From Stemphylium vesicarium (Eukaryota > Ascomycota > Dothideomycetes > Pleosporales > Pleosporaceae), in the NCBI GenBank assembly GCA_004380135.1, contig QXCR01000001.1:496001-560000 (forward strand): a stretch of 64,000 nt of DNA, in the 5' to 3' direction. The first letter of the stretch is position 1. Each line of letters opens with the position of its first letter. The position numbers were made by a program, and so were the translations under genes. Positions 11,292-21,978 of the stretch are shown here, one piece after another. The notes beneath the pieces are model-generated. The model ran no database searches, was not told where the DNA came from, and was given only the letters and a program-made list of their open reading frames with translations.

Positions 11292-13257
11292 ATGGGCCAA
11301 GGAGAATCGCACGAAGTGCCCCAGCTCACGCTAGGTATTCATCCGCCAGCCTCAACTTTTGGTTTTCTACAGCGAGCATTGCAGCATACGGGGTGCAGCC
11401 TAAACATCGCTCTCTATACTAATATACCCGCCAGAGCAGCTCTCGCAGACCATTTCCCAACGATTCGCGCAAAAATGCTTCTCCCCACTCGAACTCTACT
11501 GCTTCAATTCCGTCTTCCGCTCCCTCGCCGATACGCAATCCGGCGTGCAGTACTGGAGCGAAGCTACACTATGTCGGTTCCTCGAGCTGCCTGACGCACT
11601 GGGGGTGGGCTCCGTTGTCTTCCAGATGGCGAGCTATCTCGGCGCATTTCCGTTACCGAGTCAGGCACCGGCTATACTGACACATGAGGCGCTGCTCAAG
11701 GTGGTGACCATCTTGACGGAGCGATATGGGGCTGTGGTCAAGAAGAGAGGGAGGGAAATCTGGCTGAGGGAGATCTATCGCAGCTTGGCAATTTATGATA
11801 AGGGGATACGGTCGAGTTTGGAGGACAAGGAGAAGGAGATTGCTGTCGCTGAGGAGAAGAGGAGGGAAGGTGGTGGGGGCAATCTGGGGTTTGCGGTTGA
11901 TGCGCCTGACGATGAGGAAGAGGGGGATGAAGAGGACGATGATGAGCTGGTATTGGCTGCGTTGGACTCGATGGATGCGATTGATGCGTTCAAGCACGGA
12001 GAGCAGACCAACGTCCATCACTCGATTATACCAACGGACAACTTCTTGAAGTTGGTTGAGCTACTGCTGCTTATTGCGCCGATTGATGCGCAGCAGAGCC
12101 TTTCGACTCTCGCTCCAGACCTGTCCGACGAAAAAGTTGCAGAGCTGCGGCAGGCTGCGAATGTCATACTGTCGTCTTTTGGTGTCGAAAACCATCCCGG
12201 TGTCACCTACCGCACCTTCGACACTGTCGTCTCAACATCGTTACCGTACCTCTTCAACGGTCTCAACCCGCTGTTCGAGCATTTCCTCTTTGCCAGGGAC
12301 TTTGACCTTTCTAAACGCAAGTCGGGTCCCGGGTCGTCGACGCACGAGAAAAAACCTGTTATTGCGCCACCGAAAGCAGAAATGGAGCCAGTCTTGCGGG
12401 AACCGGGCGAAATTCTGAATTTGACAACACTCAGCCAGTTGTCCTTCTTCATCAAGGGTAGCAGTCTCTTCAGGCGACTACGACCTCTTTATAGTGGAAA
12501 CACCCATGGCTTCAGTATGGGCTCTTTCGAAAAGCAAGTCTTCAACTGGCGCGCGCCCACTATCCTTCTGGTCAAAGGCCGCCTACTTCCCGCAAAGCCG
12601 TCCAGCACTCGTGAGCGCGCATTACAGGACATGCTCCCACCCAAACGTCATCCAGACAGCATCACCTCCATGTTTCCCTATCAAACCCTCATATACGGAG
12701 CATACATTTCTTCACAGTGGAAGCATACAGGAAAGACATGCTTCGGCGATTCCTCAACCCAGCTCTTCCAATTATCGCCCACACATGACGTATTCACCGC
12801 ATCGTCTTACAGCTCAGACTATACATACTTCAACAAATCGCCCACACACCCCGCCGGTATCGGTCTCGGCACCCCGGTTCCTACCCAATCTGCCTCGTCA
12901 CACTACTCATCTAACACCATATTCCGCCCAGGTCCCGTATCCCTGCACCTCGACGACGCCCTTGAATTCGGCATCTTCACCCACATGGCTGACGGCGGAG
13001 GCTCGTTTCACCCTTCACAGCTTCCCGGCAGGAAACGGAAGGATTGGCAGGATCGCTTCGAGATTGAGTGTTTGGAGGTTTGGGGCTGTGGCGGTGATGA
13101 GGTCGCGGAGCAGCAGCGCAAGGAATGGGCGTGGCAGGAGAGGGAAGCCGAGGCTAGAAGGAGGGTTAACCTCGGCACGGGAGACAAGGAGATGGATCGT
13201 GAGTTGTTGAAGATGGCGGGGATTATTGGGGGGGAGAGGAGTGGGGGGAGTATGTGA
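11292..13257 (+). CDS. RTC5: TLDc-domain protein RTC5 (restriction of telomere capping 5)
   Basis: Two exons: 11292-11334 and 11435-13257, joined in frame across a 100-nt intron with a TACTAAT branch site; 621 residues. The first exon encodes only about 14 residues, starting MGQGES, which matches the myristoylation pattern (Gly2, Ser6). The N-terminal half is helical and carries an acidic patch (12-13 consecutive mostly Asp/Glu residues at about 11914-11950). The TLDc domain lies at about residues 340-560 (FIKGSSLFRRLRPLYSG, the middle stretch FPYQTLIYGAYISSQWKHTG, and the final WGCGGDE). In yeast, Rtc5 is a vacuolar-membrane TLDc protein reported to depend on myristoylation and to affect V-ATPase assembly; that role is carried over by homology only. 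The C-terminal tail is Arg/Glu rich. It converges with the bL36m gene. Confidence 0.92.
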
Positions 13258-13645
13258 GTTTGATTGGGGCGGGATGGTGATGGTGGTTTATGGGGATTAA
13301 GAGGTAATGATATACATGATAGAGTTCTTTTTGCTGTGAGAATGAAGTTTAATTGTAGCTTGATTGTGAGGGTAGTAGCTGAGTGGTCCCATTCCATGAT
13401 ATATTGAATTGCCCTTGATCAAAACGCCTGTAATGCTTCTTATGCATACCTATCATACATCTCCTGCCCTTCTCTTCCTTGTCCCCAAGTCCATTTCAGC
13501 AATCTCCGTCTCCCTTATCCATGAATTTCAATGTCCACTTCCTCTCGCATCAATCCCAGATCCAGCAGCGCACAATCTATCCTTGCCTAGAACCGCACAC
13601 GTTAGCCCTCATTCCCTCCCCTTCCACAACTCCAATTCTCCACAC
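13258..13645. other. Convergent intergenic spacer
   Basis: Tail-to-tail space between RTC5 (+) and the bL36m gene (-); presumably both 3' UTRs. Rich in C/T on the plus strand from 13450 to 13645. No gene seen. Confidence 0.5.
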
Positions 13646-13990
13646 TCACCTCTGCTTATGCTTCGGATTCTTGGAACAGATAATATAAACATAGCGGCCC
13701 TTCTTCCTCCTCACACTCTTACACCCATCACACAGCTTTTTGACTGAACTCCTCACTTTCATGCCCCGCGTTTGTATCCGGCCGCCCAGACTGAGTCCAT
13801 TCAGACTACCAACGAGCGCGCTGATGCCGTTGGCTTTCTGGGGGCGTGTGCGAGAGGCGGACAGCGTGGGGCGGAGGCACCCGCAGCTGGAGGTGTGGAT
13901 GTGCTGGGTGCGTGGGCTGCGGAGGAGGACGGGTTGGCGCGCGGGGAGCGCTACGCGGCGGAAGGGGAGAGTGAGGGCGCGGGATAGCAT
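13646..13990 (-). CDS. RTC6: Mitochondrial large-subunit ribosomal protein bL36m
   Basis: A 114-residue intron-less gene. The last 38 residues, from Met77 (MKVRSSVKKLCDGC...), are a complete bacterial-type L36 protein with the zinc ligands C87, C90, C105 and H111 (CxxC...C-x5-H ribbon) and a basic ending KNPKHKQR. The first 76 residues are Arg/Ser-rich with almost no acidic residues, as expected of a mitochondrial targeting presequence. bL36 sits near the peptidyl-transferase side of the large subunit and binds rRNA. Yeast calls the orthologue RTC6. Next to RTC5 only by chance of naming; the two have no known joint function. Confidence 0.93.
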   Translation of the reverse strand: MLSRALTLPFRRVALPARQPVLLRSPRTQHIHTSSCGCLRPTLSASRTRPQKANGISALVGSLNGLSLGGRIQTRGMKVRSSVKKLCDGCKSVRRKKGRYVYIICSKNPKHKQR

Positions 13991-14607
13991 TGTGCTGGTT
14001 TGGGGGAGTGTAGCGGTTGCGGCGTTGGCGTGCGGGCTCGCGATGCGAGATGGTGTTCTTCGTGAAGCATCGCGGAAAATGCTGCCAAGGCGCTAGTGGG
14101 ATGAGGGTATCTAGGCGTCATGATGGGCAGTCGATCTCTGGTACTGCAACCTACGCTTTTACCGTTCCACGATGCTGGTACTACCGAGTTGAGCGCTTTG
14201 CCGCCTGTGTCGTCGTTCTTATGACGCACGATTGCTTGTGATCCCGCCGTTCGTTTTGCTAATCAGCTCCAGTTAGCTGCATCGCCATTGCTTGTTTTAT
14301 GTCGACCTTGGTGTTTGAACGGGCAATGATAATTTTGCTAACCATCTTGTCTTTTTATGGAGCCTTCCAAGGCCATTTGAGTGGTTCTTATGCTTCGTAC
14401 CAGTCTTTGCTGCGTCCATGTGTTACCGGTGGGTTGAGGGTTAACTAGCTCGTCAGGTGACCTGCTGATGCCTGGAGATCTTGGAAGCCTTAAGTGCAGG
14501 CCTCGAACTTCAAGTTGCACTATCCCTCTCACTACAATTCTCAGGTTTATGCTGCTCAAATACGTCCCAGCCGCGGTTTTCAACTCTTTGTTTTCCCCCC
14601 ATCCACG
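13991..14607. other. Intergenic, no gene recognised
   Basis: Upstream region of the bL36m gene followed by sequence without a supported frame. Confidence 0.45.
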
Positions 14608-16085
14608 ATGATTCAGCTACGTCGACCACCTCTTCCGCTCAGTAGAGCCTGGAATATGCCGATCAGCAGCAGTGTCCTCTTTTTCGCCTCCCTCTCGAAT
14701 TGCGCGACGAAATCTACCAATACTATTCCCATGATGATGAGGGCTTGGAGTACGATCACGCTTCGCGAACCATGGAGGATGTCAGCGGCTGGAAACTCGA
14801 ACTGCGTCAAACTTGCAAGGTGGTGGCTAACGAAATGAAGGGGGCCAGTCTCAGAACCAACTTTATCGCCTTTACCTCAGCACTATCAGAGGGTGAAGGT
14901 GGCGACTACCGGGCCTTACTTCAAGGGCTGGAATATTCGAGTCATTGTTGTTTCACGTACAATACATCAAGATTGTAATGCTACAACACGCGGCAAGCTG
15001 CGTCGCCGACGATATGCTAGAGGTTACTAAGAAGTATCCCTCGCTGGGAAATGTCTGGCCTGCCATTTTTCACGACATAAAAAGTGGGAGACATCGCTAC
15101 TTTATAGACACTCGGCACTTGTGCAAAGATGTGTTCTTCGCAGCTTTCTGCGACGCACTGCTAATGACTCATTGCAAAAGCAATCGACCCTTCTGAATTT
15201 GATACACCAGGATCACGGGTCGCTTTCGAGGAGGGCTCGCATCTACAAGTTCTCAATTGGCAGCCCTGCTTGTGGTCGATCCCCGACGATGCACATCTCC
15301 AGGCTCTTGGGCGGTTCTTGATTTCTCCAGAGGGCTCGCATATGCCTGACCTTGTCGAGGATCACAAAACCATAAGATGGTATTTCTCTGCGACTACATT
15401 GGACAGTCGATTCCTCAACCAACTCATTCCAGTTGCTCGCAGGAAAACCCGGACGATCATCCTCAACGAACATCACAATAGTGTTGCGAACCCCAAGACG
15501 TATGCTGAAGGTCTCATTCCCTTCAGTATTGAGAATCCGAAGCTCAGATTCATCGTGCATGCAAGTTTTGAGACGAACTTAGCACCCTCACTTTGGAAGT
15601 GTGTCCATGTCGTACATTCAGGAATAACCGCAAAATCTATTAAAGCTTTGGATTACTGGCCCGGATTTCCCGATTGACTAACAGAGATCTCATCTCTCGC
15701 CTCCAAGGGCGTGCCTCCCAGCTCGTTTACCCTTCGCCTTGAGGTCCTGTCAGAAGAATCAACCTCTGTATGGCGAGACATAGGAAAGACGGCTGCGGCA
15801 AGGGAAGCATTGCCCGAATAGGTTCAACAAACTGGTCAACTGTGGTCTCTCACCAATTCAACTACATGGCATAGCTGGCGAGGCATGGGATCTCCGGAAG
15901 GAAATTAAGAGGCGTCGCCGCTTAAATCTCGAAAACCTTCATTTGTCCGACGTGCGAAATAGGAGACGTCGCGTTACCGGACGACACGTGATATACGGAC
16001 AGATTGATAGATACGTGATTAACCTCGAAAAATGGTTGACCGGCAAAAACGTCCATGCACTTCAGGAAATAAGAAGGCGAAGTTA
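14608..16085 (+). pseudogene. Decayed F-box-like / LPLELRDEIY-type fungal protein gene
   Basis: Starts plausibly with an ATG at 14608, but the recognisable 'RLPLELRDEIYQYY' opening of the fungal F-box-like family is in another frame (codons from 14646). That frame is usable to about 14930, then frame 2 continues to a stop at 15194-15196, then frame 3 carries on (from about 15180) through 'WQPCLWSIPDD' and 'ARRKTRTIILN' to a TGA at 15675-15677. The same frame goes on with sensible text across that TGA (SSLASKGVPPSSFTLRL) to a TAG at about 15820, and further fragments (for example INLEKWLTGKNVHALQE) run to a stop near 16083. So there are at least three frame changes and two or more nonsense codons. 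In intact relatives such proteins are about 300-500 residues and of unknown substrate. Confidence 0.65.
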
Positions 16086-16535
16086 GAGAGATGAAAGACG
16101 GAAGAGTAGCGATCTCATCTCAACCATAGTACTCAAGAGGTGGAGCGGTGATTGAGTCTATCTGGAGAGATTTTCGCCTTGGATTTTCAACATGATTGGT
16201 AGTATTTTCTAGTAAGGACTAAATACAAATCGCTGCAAGAGCAGGACCACTCAAATACTTACTCGTGCCGGCACATTTTTAGTCGCACGTGGGACTGTTT
16301 CTGGGGTGGACGAAAGCCTGGAGCAAACTCGCAAAAAATATCAAAGCACAACATCACGATCAATCGCAAACTCAGAAGTATAAGTATTGCGCATAAATCT
16401 CATAGCATACAAGATAATACGACATGGTATCCAAAATACAAGTAGCAAATAGACGTGAGAAACGTAAAAATCTCACACACATCACTTCCACCTCCGCTTT
16501 CAAAAAAAAAGGCTAACCCCTCACAAACAGATACT
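16086..16535. other. Intergenic, no gene recognised
   Basis: Locally A-rich sequence between the relic and the 3' end of the chitinase gene, with an A9 run at about 16502-16510. Confidence 0.45.
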
Positions 16536-19500
16536 CTACACGATCAAAACCGCACCAAGAACACCAACAAGCATCATGAACCCAACACCGGCACGGTTAG
16601 CCGCGCCCTCAAACTCCGGTGGCACATACGAAGAAGGCATGGTAGGCTTACCCGTACCGGTAGGCATGGGCGCATACGCGCTAGTAGCGTTCTTCGCCGG
16701 GCCAGCGGGCACGTAGGCAGCGCCGCCGGCAGATGGGTAAGGAACAGGAGTGTAAGCAGGGACAGGAACCTTGGTGAGTGTCATTGGGGTTGTACTGGTG
16801 ACGTCGTCGTGCTCCACGGGCTTCTTGGGGTAGTCGTTGCCGATAGGGTAGGATGGGTATTCGGGAGCGGCTGAGGGCGCAGCTGGGTAGGCTGGGTGTT
16901 CGGCGGCTGAGGAGACGGCGGGGGCGGATGGGTAGGCGGGTGTCTTGGATGCTGGGATGGCTGGGTATTCTGCCATCTTGGATGAGTGAGCAGCGGCGGG
17001 GTATTGGGGCATCTTGGACGCTTCGGGGACGACGGGGTACTCGGCCATCTTTGATGTGGGAGCGGCTGGGTATTCAGGCATCCTGGACTCTTCATGAGCA
17101 ACGGGGTACTCAGCCATGTTCGAAGACTGAGGTGCAACTGGGTATGCGGGCTTGGAGGCCTCAGGGACAGCTGGGTACGCCGGCTTGGAAGCCTCAGGAA
17201 CAACTGGGTAAGTGGGCTTGCCAGATGACATGGGCGAAGAAGGGTAGTCTGCAGGGTATGCGACGGAAGGGGCAGAAGACGGGTATACGGGCACGTCGGT
17301 AGCGGTAGCGATGGGCTTGGTGATCGTGACCGTGATGGTGCTGGCAGTGTAGACACTAGTAGTCCATCCCTCAGGCACATCGGTCGCGCCGGTAGGCTTT
17401 GCGCACTTGGTGCACACGGTCTCGACGTAGGTCGTGGTGACGGTGGTCAAACCGGTGGGGCAAACATCGACGTAGGTAGCTGATAGACGTCAGTAATCTT
17501 TTATCGGAATTTGGTGTCATGGTGAACTTACTGGTGACGATATTGGTGGTGGAGCCAGCAGACACGCTCGGGTACGCAGAGTGCTCAGGCTTCTTGGTCA
17601 CAGATGGCATACTGTTGTAGCCAGTGCTAGAGGCTGAATACTCGCCATGGCCCTTTGAGCTTTCGGCAGGGTATTCCATGCCCTTGCTAGCAGAGTATGT
17701 AGCAGTGGAGTACATGGCTGACTCGGCGGAAGAGACCTCAGATGGGTAGAGAGTAGAGAACGATACAGTGTAGGCCACGGAGGTCTCGTAAGGCTTGGAA
17801 GATGCGGCCTCAGGGGTTGTCTCGGGGTAGACCTTAGTGCTGGAGCTGGCACCAGTGGCGTAAGTACCACTGGAAGTGCTGCAAGATGTGGAGGATAGAG
17901 CATCGGAGGAAGACTCGTAAGCAGAGGTCTCGCTTGGGTATGGGATGTACGCGGAGCTACTGGCGGTCTCGGATGCCGAGATTGTGAGGATAGAGGAGGG
18001 CTCGATGAAGGTGCTGCTGACAGTATCAGCTGAGCTGGAGCTCTCTGTTGGCAGAGGAGTCTCGGACGTGGAGATTGTGAGAATTGATGAGGGCTCGATG
18101 AAAGTGCTGCTAATAGTCTCAGCTGAGCTGGAGCTCTCAGTTGGCAGGAGGGTCTCGGACGCGGAGATGGTGAGGATAGAAGACGGCTCAATGTAAGTGC
18201 TGCTGATAATCTCAGCCGAGCTGGCGCTCTCAGTCGGGAGGGGAACGTAAACGGAGCCGCTACTAGATACAGAGGCAGAAGCCGAGATGGTAGCAATAGA
18301 CGAAGGCTCGATCAAAGTACTACTGGTAGTCTCAACTGAGCTGAGGCTCTCAGTTGGATGAGGAACGTAGATCTCGCTGCTGCTGGAGGCAGATGCAGAG
18401 ATGGTAGCAATTGAGGATCGCTCGATGAAGGTGCTGCTAGCAGTCTCAACCGAGCTCGAGCTGGGGATCTCGTGAACGGATGAGGAAGCTGCGCTTGAGG
18501 TGACGTAAGCGGAGGAAGAAGCCTCGCTGCTCGTTTTCATGGTGCTAGAGATTGGCGCGCTGGAGGGCAGCTTGCTGGACGAGATCTTGGTGCTGGAAAC
18601 AAGAGCCGATGATGAAATCTTGCTGGAAGAGATCTTGGTAGAAGATACGAGCATGCTGGAAGGCGTGGGTGTGGTGGAAACCTTGGTGCTGGAAGACACC
18701 TTGGTACTGGAAGAAATCTTGGTGCTCGAAGAGATCTTGGTACTGGAAGAAACCTTGGTGCTCGAAGACACAACTGGGTGGTAGTTCTTCTTGAAAGTAC
18801 CCTGGACAGCATACTTGATCCAAGCACCATACGACTGACCATAAGTCGGGTTCCTCTTAGAAACACTTGCCTCCCAGAGCATGACACCACCAAACAAGCT
18901 GTTGCTCTTGAACTTCTCAACGAGAAGATTTGCGTCTTCGGGCTTCAGGTAGTGGTCCTTGTGCGAAGGAAGACCATCTTCACCTGCAGCCAGTCCAAGG
19001 TAGAGCTTGATGTTGGGGTTCTTCGAGTTTTGCTTGAGCCAGGTAGCCCAAGTCTCGAAAGTGAAGGTGCTGGCTTTGTTGCCCTTGATGTCTTCTGCAG
19101 CCTTGGCAGCCGAGCAGGTCCAGGTGTTGTAGAACTGTGTGAACAAAAAGTCGAAAGGAACCTCCTTAAGAGCCTGGAAGATCCTGGCATCGGGAACGAC
19201 ACACTGAGGTGCACCAGACAGGAGCATGCTAGAGTGCGCCTTGACGTATTTGCCGAAGACATCGTAGTTCTTGTAGAGGTATTCGGCAGATGGCATCTCG
19301 TACTCTGCGGCTTCGAGGTCGAGGTCAAAGCCGTCAACGACTGCGTCGCCAAAAGGACGAGGCTTGTTGCCGGCTTTCCACTCAGGAGTGAGAGGTCCGT
19401 AGGCTCCGAGCAAGAACTCGGCGAACCAGTTCGCGACGTCTGCGGTTGGCAGATAGTAGTCGGTAGGATATCCGCCACCGAGGGAGAGCATGACCTTCTT

Positions 19501-19987
19501 GCCACTCTTCTGGCAAGCAGTGATGGCCTCGCCCACACCAGGGCATGAGCTGAGCAGCTGGCTGGGCTCGTTGGTAGTCGGGTCGATGTACCAACTGGCA
19601 CCACATGCGTTGGCATGGTTCGTTCCAGGGTATTCGCCTCGCTTCTTTGGGAACTTGTTTACGACTATTGAGATGTCTTGATTAGCAGTGTTCTTCTAGA
19701 AAGGTGGGTTGATAAAGTAATGTACAGGCACCCCAACATGAGACGTTGATGTATACTAGACCCAGCCACAAAGTTGATATGCGTCATTGTTTAGATGAGT
19801 ACTTACATCCAATGTTGACAATGTCAACGTTAGGGTCAGCGCAGACTTCAGAGAGCGGTATCTGGTTGGCTCCCTGTCCCCAATACATGGCGACGTTCGT
19901 CTTGGCAGCGCCATTGAAAGCGGCGGAGGCAGTGGAGGCAAGAATGCCAGCTGCAAAAGCAGCGCGAGTAAATATGGATGGAGACAT
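16536..19987 (-). CDS. GPI-anchored GH18 class III chitinase with giant Ser/Thr-rich region
   Basis: Hydrolyses chitin; expected on the cell wall or membrane. Three exons on the minus strand, 19987-19807, 19664-17532 and 17479-16536, join in frame to 1085 residues; introns of 142 and 52-51 nt have GTAAGT donors and CTAAT/CTGAC branch sites. The N-terminus is a signal peptide (about 22 residues ending ASTASA). The GH18 domain follows: NVAMYWGQG, the strand KKVMLSLGGGYP, and the catalytic DGFDLDLE at residues 171-178 with E178 as the acid, then GVMLWEAS. From about residue 360 the chain becomes Ser/Thr-rich repeats, then a Cys-containing segment (VCPTGLTTV.. ETVCTKC) seen in many fungal wall proteins, then Tyr-Pro-rich repeats, and finally a hydrophobic tail (GVGFMMLVGVLGAVLIV) typical of a GPI signal. 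All catalytic residues are present. Family members are commonly much shorter. Roles in wall remodelling are inferred. Confidence 0.95.
16830..17270 (-). repeat. Intragenic Tyr-Pro-rich repeats in the chitinase tail
   Basis: In the last exon a short unit of about 10-15 codons recurs more than a dozen times, with a core of (Ala/Glu)-Tyr-Pro-(Ala/Val) followed by Pro-Glu/Ala and Ser-Lys, for example PEASKPAYP twice in tandem. Units are in phase with the reading frame. Confidence 0.8.
17960..18460 (-). repeat. Intragenic tandem array, SSTFIEPSSI-type unit, five copies
   Basis: Five in-frame copies of a unit of about 31-40 codons: Ser-rich start with Glu-Thr, then SST(F/L/Y)IE(P/R)SSI(A/L)TIS, then a Pro/Thr/Glu linker ending LPTES. 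The three distal copies are nearly identical in DNA, indicating recent duplication. Confidence 0.85.
18674..18775 (-). repeat. Six-codon SSSTK(V/I) microrepeat in the chitinase
   Basis: Five to six consecutive in-frame copies of Ser-Ser-Ser-Thr-Lys-Val/Ile directly after the catalytic domain. The corresponding DNA unit is 18 bp. Confidence 0.85.
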
Positions 19988-21978
19988 GATTACAGTATTA
20001 ACAGGATAAAAATAACAGCATGCGGTTTGTAATGATGGGACGGCCGGGGGCCAGTAAAGATCGTGGTGAGCGGACTCAACGAAAGGACGCAAGCAAAAAT
20101 GCTGCAATTAGGATGGAGACTCAAGAAAGAGTGACTTGACGACGAACTGGAAAGCAGTGCGACTCACGATGAGAAAAGAAGACATGGGAGATTGCATTAT
20201 ATCTAGTCTTGGCTCGCTGGCGCGGTACCTGCATGAGCGACTAGTCCATGAACTGCGCCGTTTAGTAGCATGGATCCATGCCATTGTGCAAGGCAAGGCG
20301 GCAGAGGCCATGGAACTGCAGGAACAAAAGGATGGCTGCCAACGTCTGGTCCAATTGGTGGAGAAGTCGTAATGCTAACTCCTTCCAGCCTGAAGTATCA
20401 TACGGCGTCCAAGAGTATATGCACCTAGACGAGCGCTAAACCGGAGCATGGCTTTTGGGAACCCTTCCTTGCGACGCCTTACCCTAGACTGAAGACCGGT
20501 GAATGGGCCGTGTCTATGTATCGATAGCATCAATCTCGGTTAAAGGCGTGAGAGTGTTGCTTTGGAGCGCCAACAGAGGAAGGAGGGTACGATGATGACT
20601 GATCCCACGGCCGTAACGGGCCATTCGGTCCAGCGTTCCGACGATGTAATCCTCCGGGCCCATATTATACAGGCGGGCGAACGCCAACGGTCTCCTCTCT
20701 TCACGATATTGCGGCATGCGTTGGATCACCATCTACCGGTTGGGTTGGGCAAGCGACAGAGCATGCCGCGGCGACCTCCTGAAAGCTTTATCGGCAAGGT
20801 CAAAACACCGGGGCCATGGTGGCTACCTGCAGAAATCGTCGCATGTCGGCATGAGGATGGTGGTTTCATCCGGATGGAGGCAAGGGTCCGAGCCATTTGG
20901 TGTTGGTTGTGATTGAAAAGGCGTCGGCTACGGGTCAAGCGATGCCTAAGTCAGGGGCACCGAGCGTTAACCATTCCTTTTTGGGATAGATATCTTCAGT
21001 CCTGTTAGGATTGCATCCTTCGTCAGAGCAGATTATTTCTTTCTCAGCCTTGGCACCTCATCTAGACGAAAATATAGAACGGAAGGAACTCAACATGTTG
21101 CAGTATTCCAGGCATATGCAGTTCACGTGTTCATGAACTCGAAGATCTATGTTTCCTTCTCCCTTGAATCGCATACTCAGGCAACCGTCATGAAGAGTTC
21201 GCTAGTAGAGTGGGTCTGGCTTTACGCTAGGATCTCCCGCGCAGGTTCACGACAAACGCGATCCATCGGACTCGCGAACCTGACACGTTCAGAGCCACGG
21301 ACGATTGGACGCACGCACTCCTTATTTTAGACGATGGCGGGAGCTATGCGAATTCGTCGGAAGCCACCGGCCTCAATAAGCAGCAAGCGTGACCGAGCCG
21401 CGATGCCGAGGTCGCGTCATTTTGAAAGAGGGATGCAATGGGTGGCCTGATTGATTGTGTTTTTTTTTTCGGTTTCCATGGCTGCTGTTAGGGGATGAGG
21501 AGGACCCTCTGTATAGACGAACACGATGCAGTCCCTGATCTTCGCCGGGCTCGAAGGAAGGATCGATATGGGGAGAAATACGAGACTGTGTGTGGGGTGT
21601 AACAGGCGCGCGGTGATGTGCAAACCCGCAGCGGGTGCTGGCGTGGATCCCTGGCGTGCCCGGCCTGTTCGTCGATCGTCCACGGGGCCACCGACCGCGG
21701 CAAACTTCTTGTTGAGCTTCATCCTAGTCTTGTCTTCACTTCAAACTCTTGTCGCGCGAAGCTTGTCACCGAGATTATCTGTCACTATGGTTGGGGCTCA
21801 ATCTTTTCATTATGGTCTTCCTGTTAAAATTTCCCATCCCAAAAGACGCTATTCTATAGTGCAAATCTGCTGACATTCTATAATGAGATCTCCTCCACCT
21901 ATTATCCACGCCCGTGATTTGCGCTGAAGGGAGATAAAGCCTTGCCTCTCTCTCTCAAGAACCGTTATGTACCTCAAC
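19988..21978. other. Intergenic, no gene recognised
   Basis: About 2 kb. Includes the chitinase promoter at the left. A T10 run lies near 21461. Several open frames of 60-115 codons on both strands overlap each other and show nothing I recognise. Confidence 0.45.

Noticed and set aside
13646..13990. RTC5 and RTC6 as a functional telomere-capping cluster
   Set aside because: The shared names come from one yeast screen; the proteins are a TLDc protein and a mitochondrial ribosomal protein.
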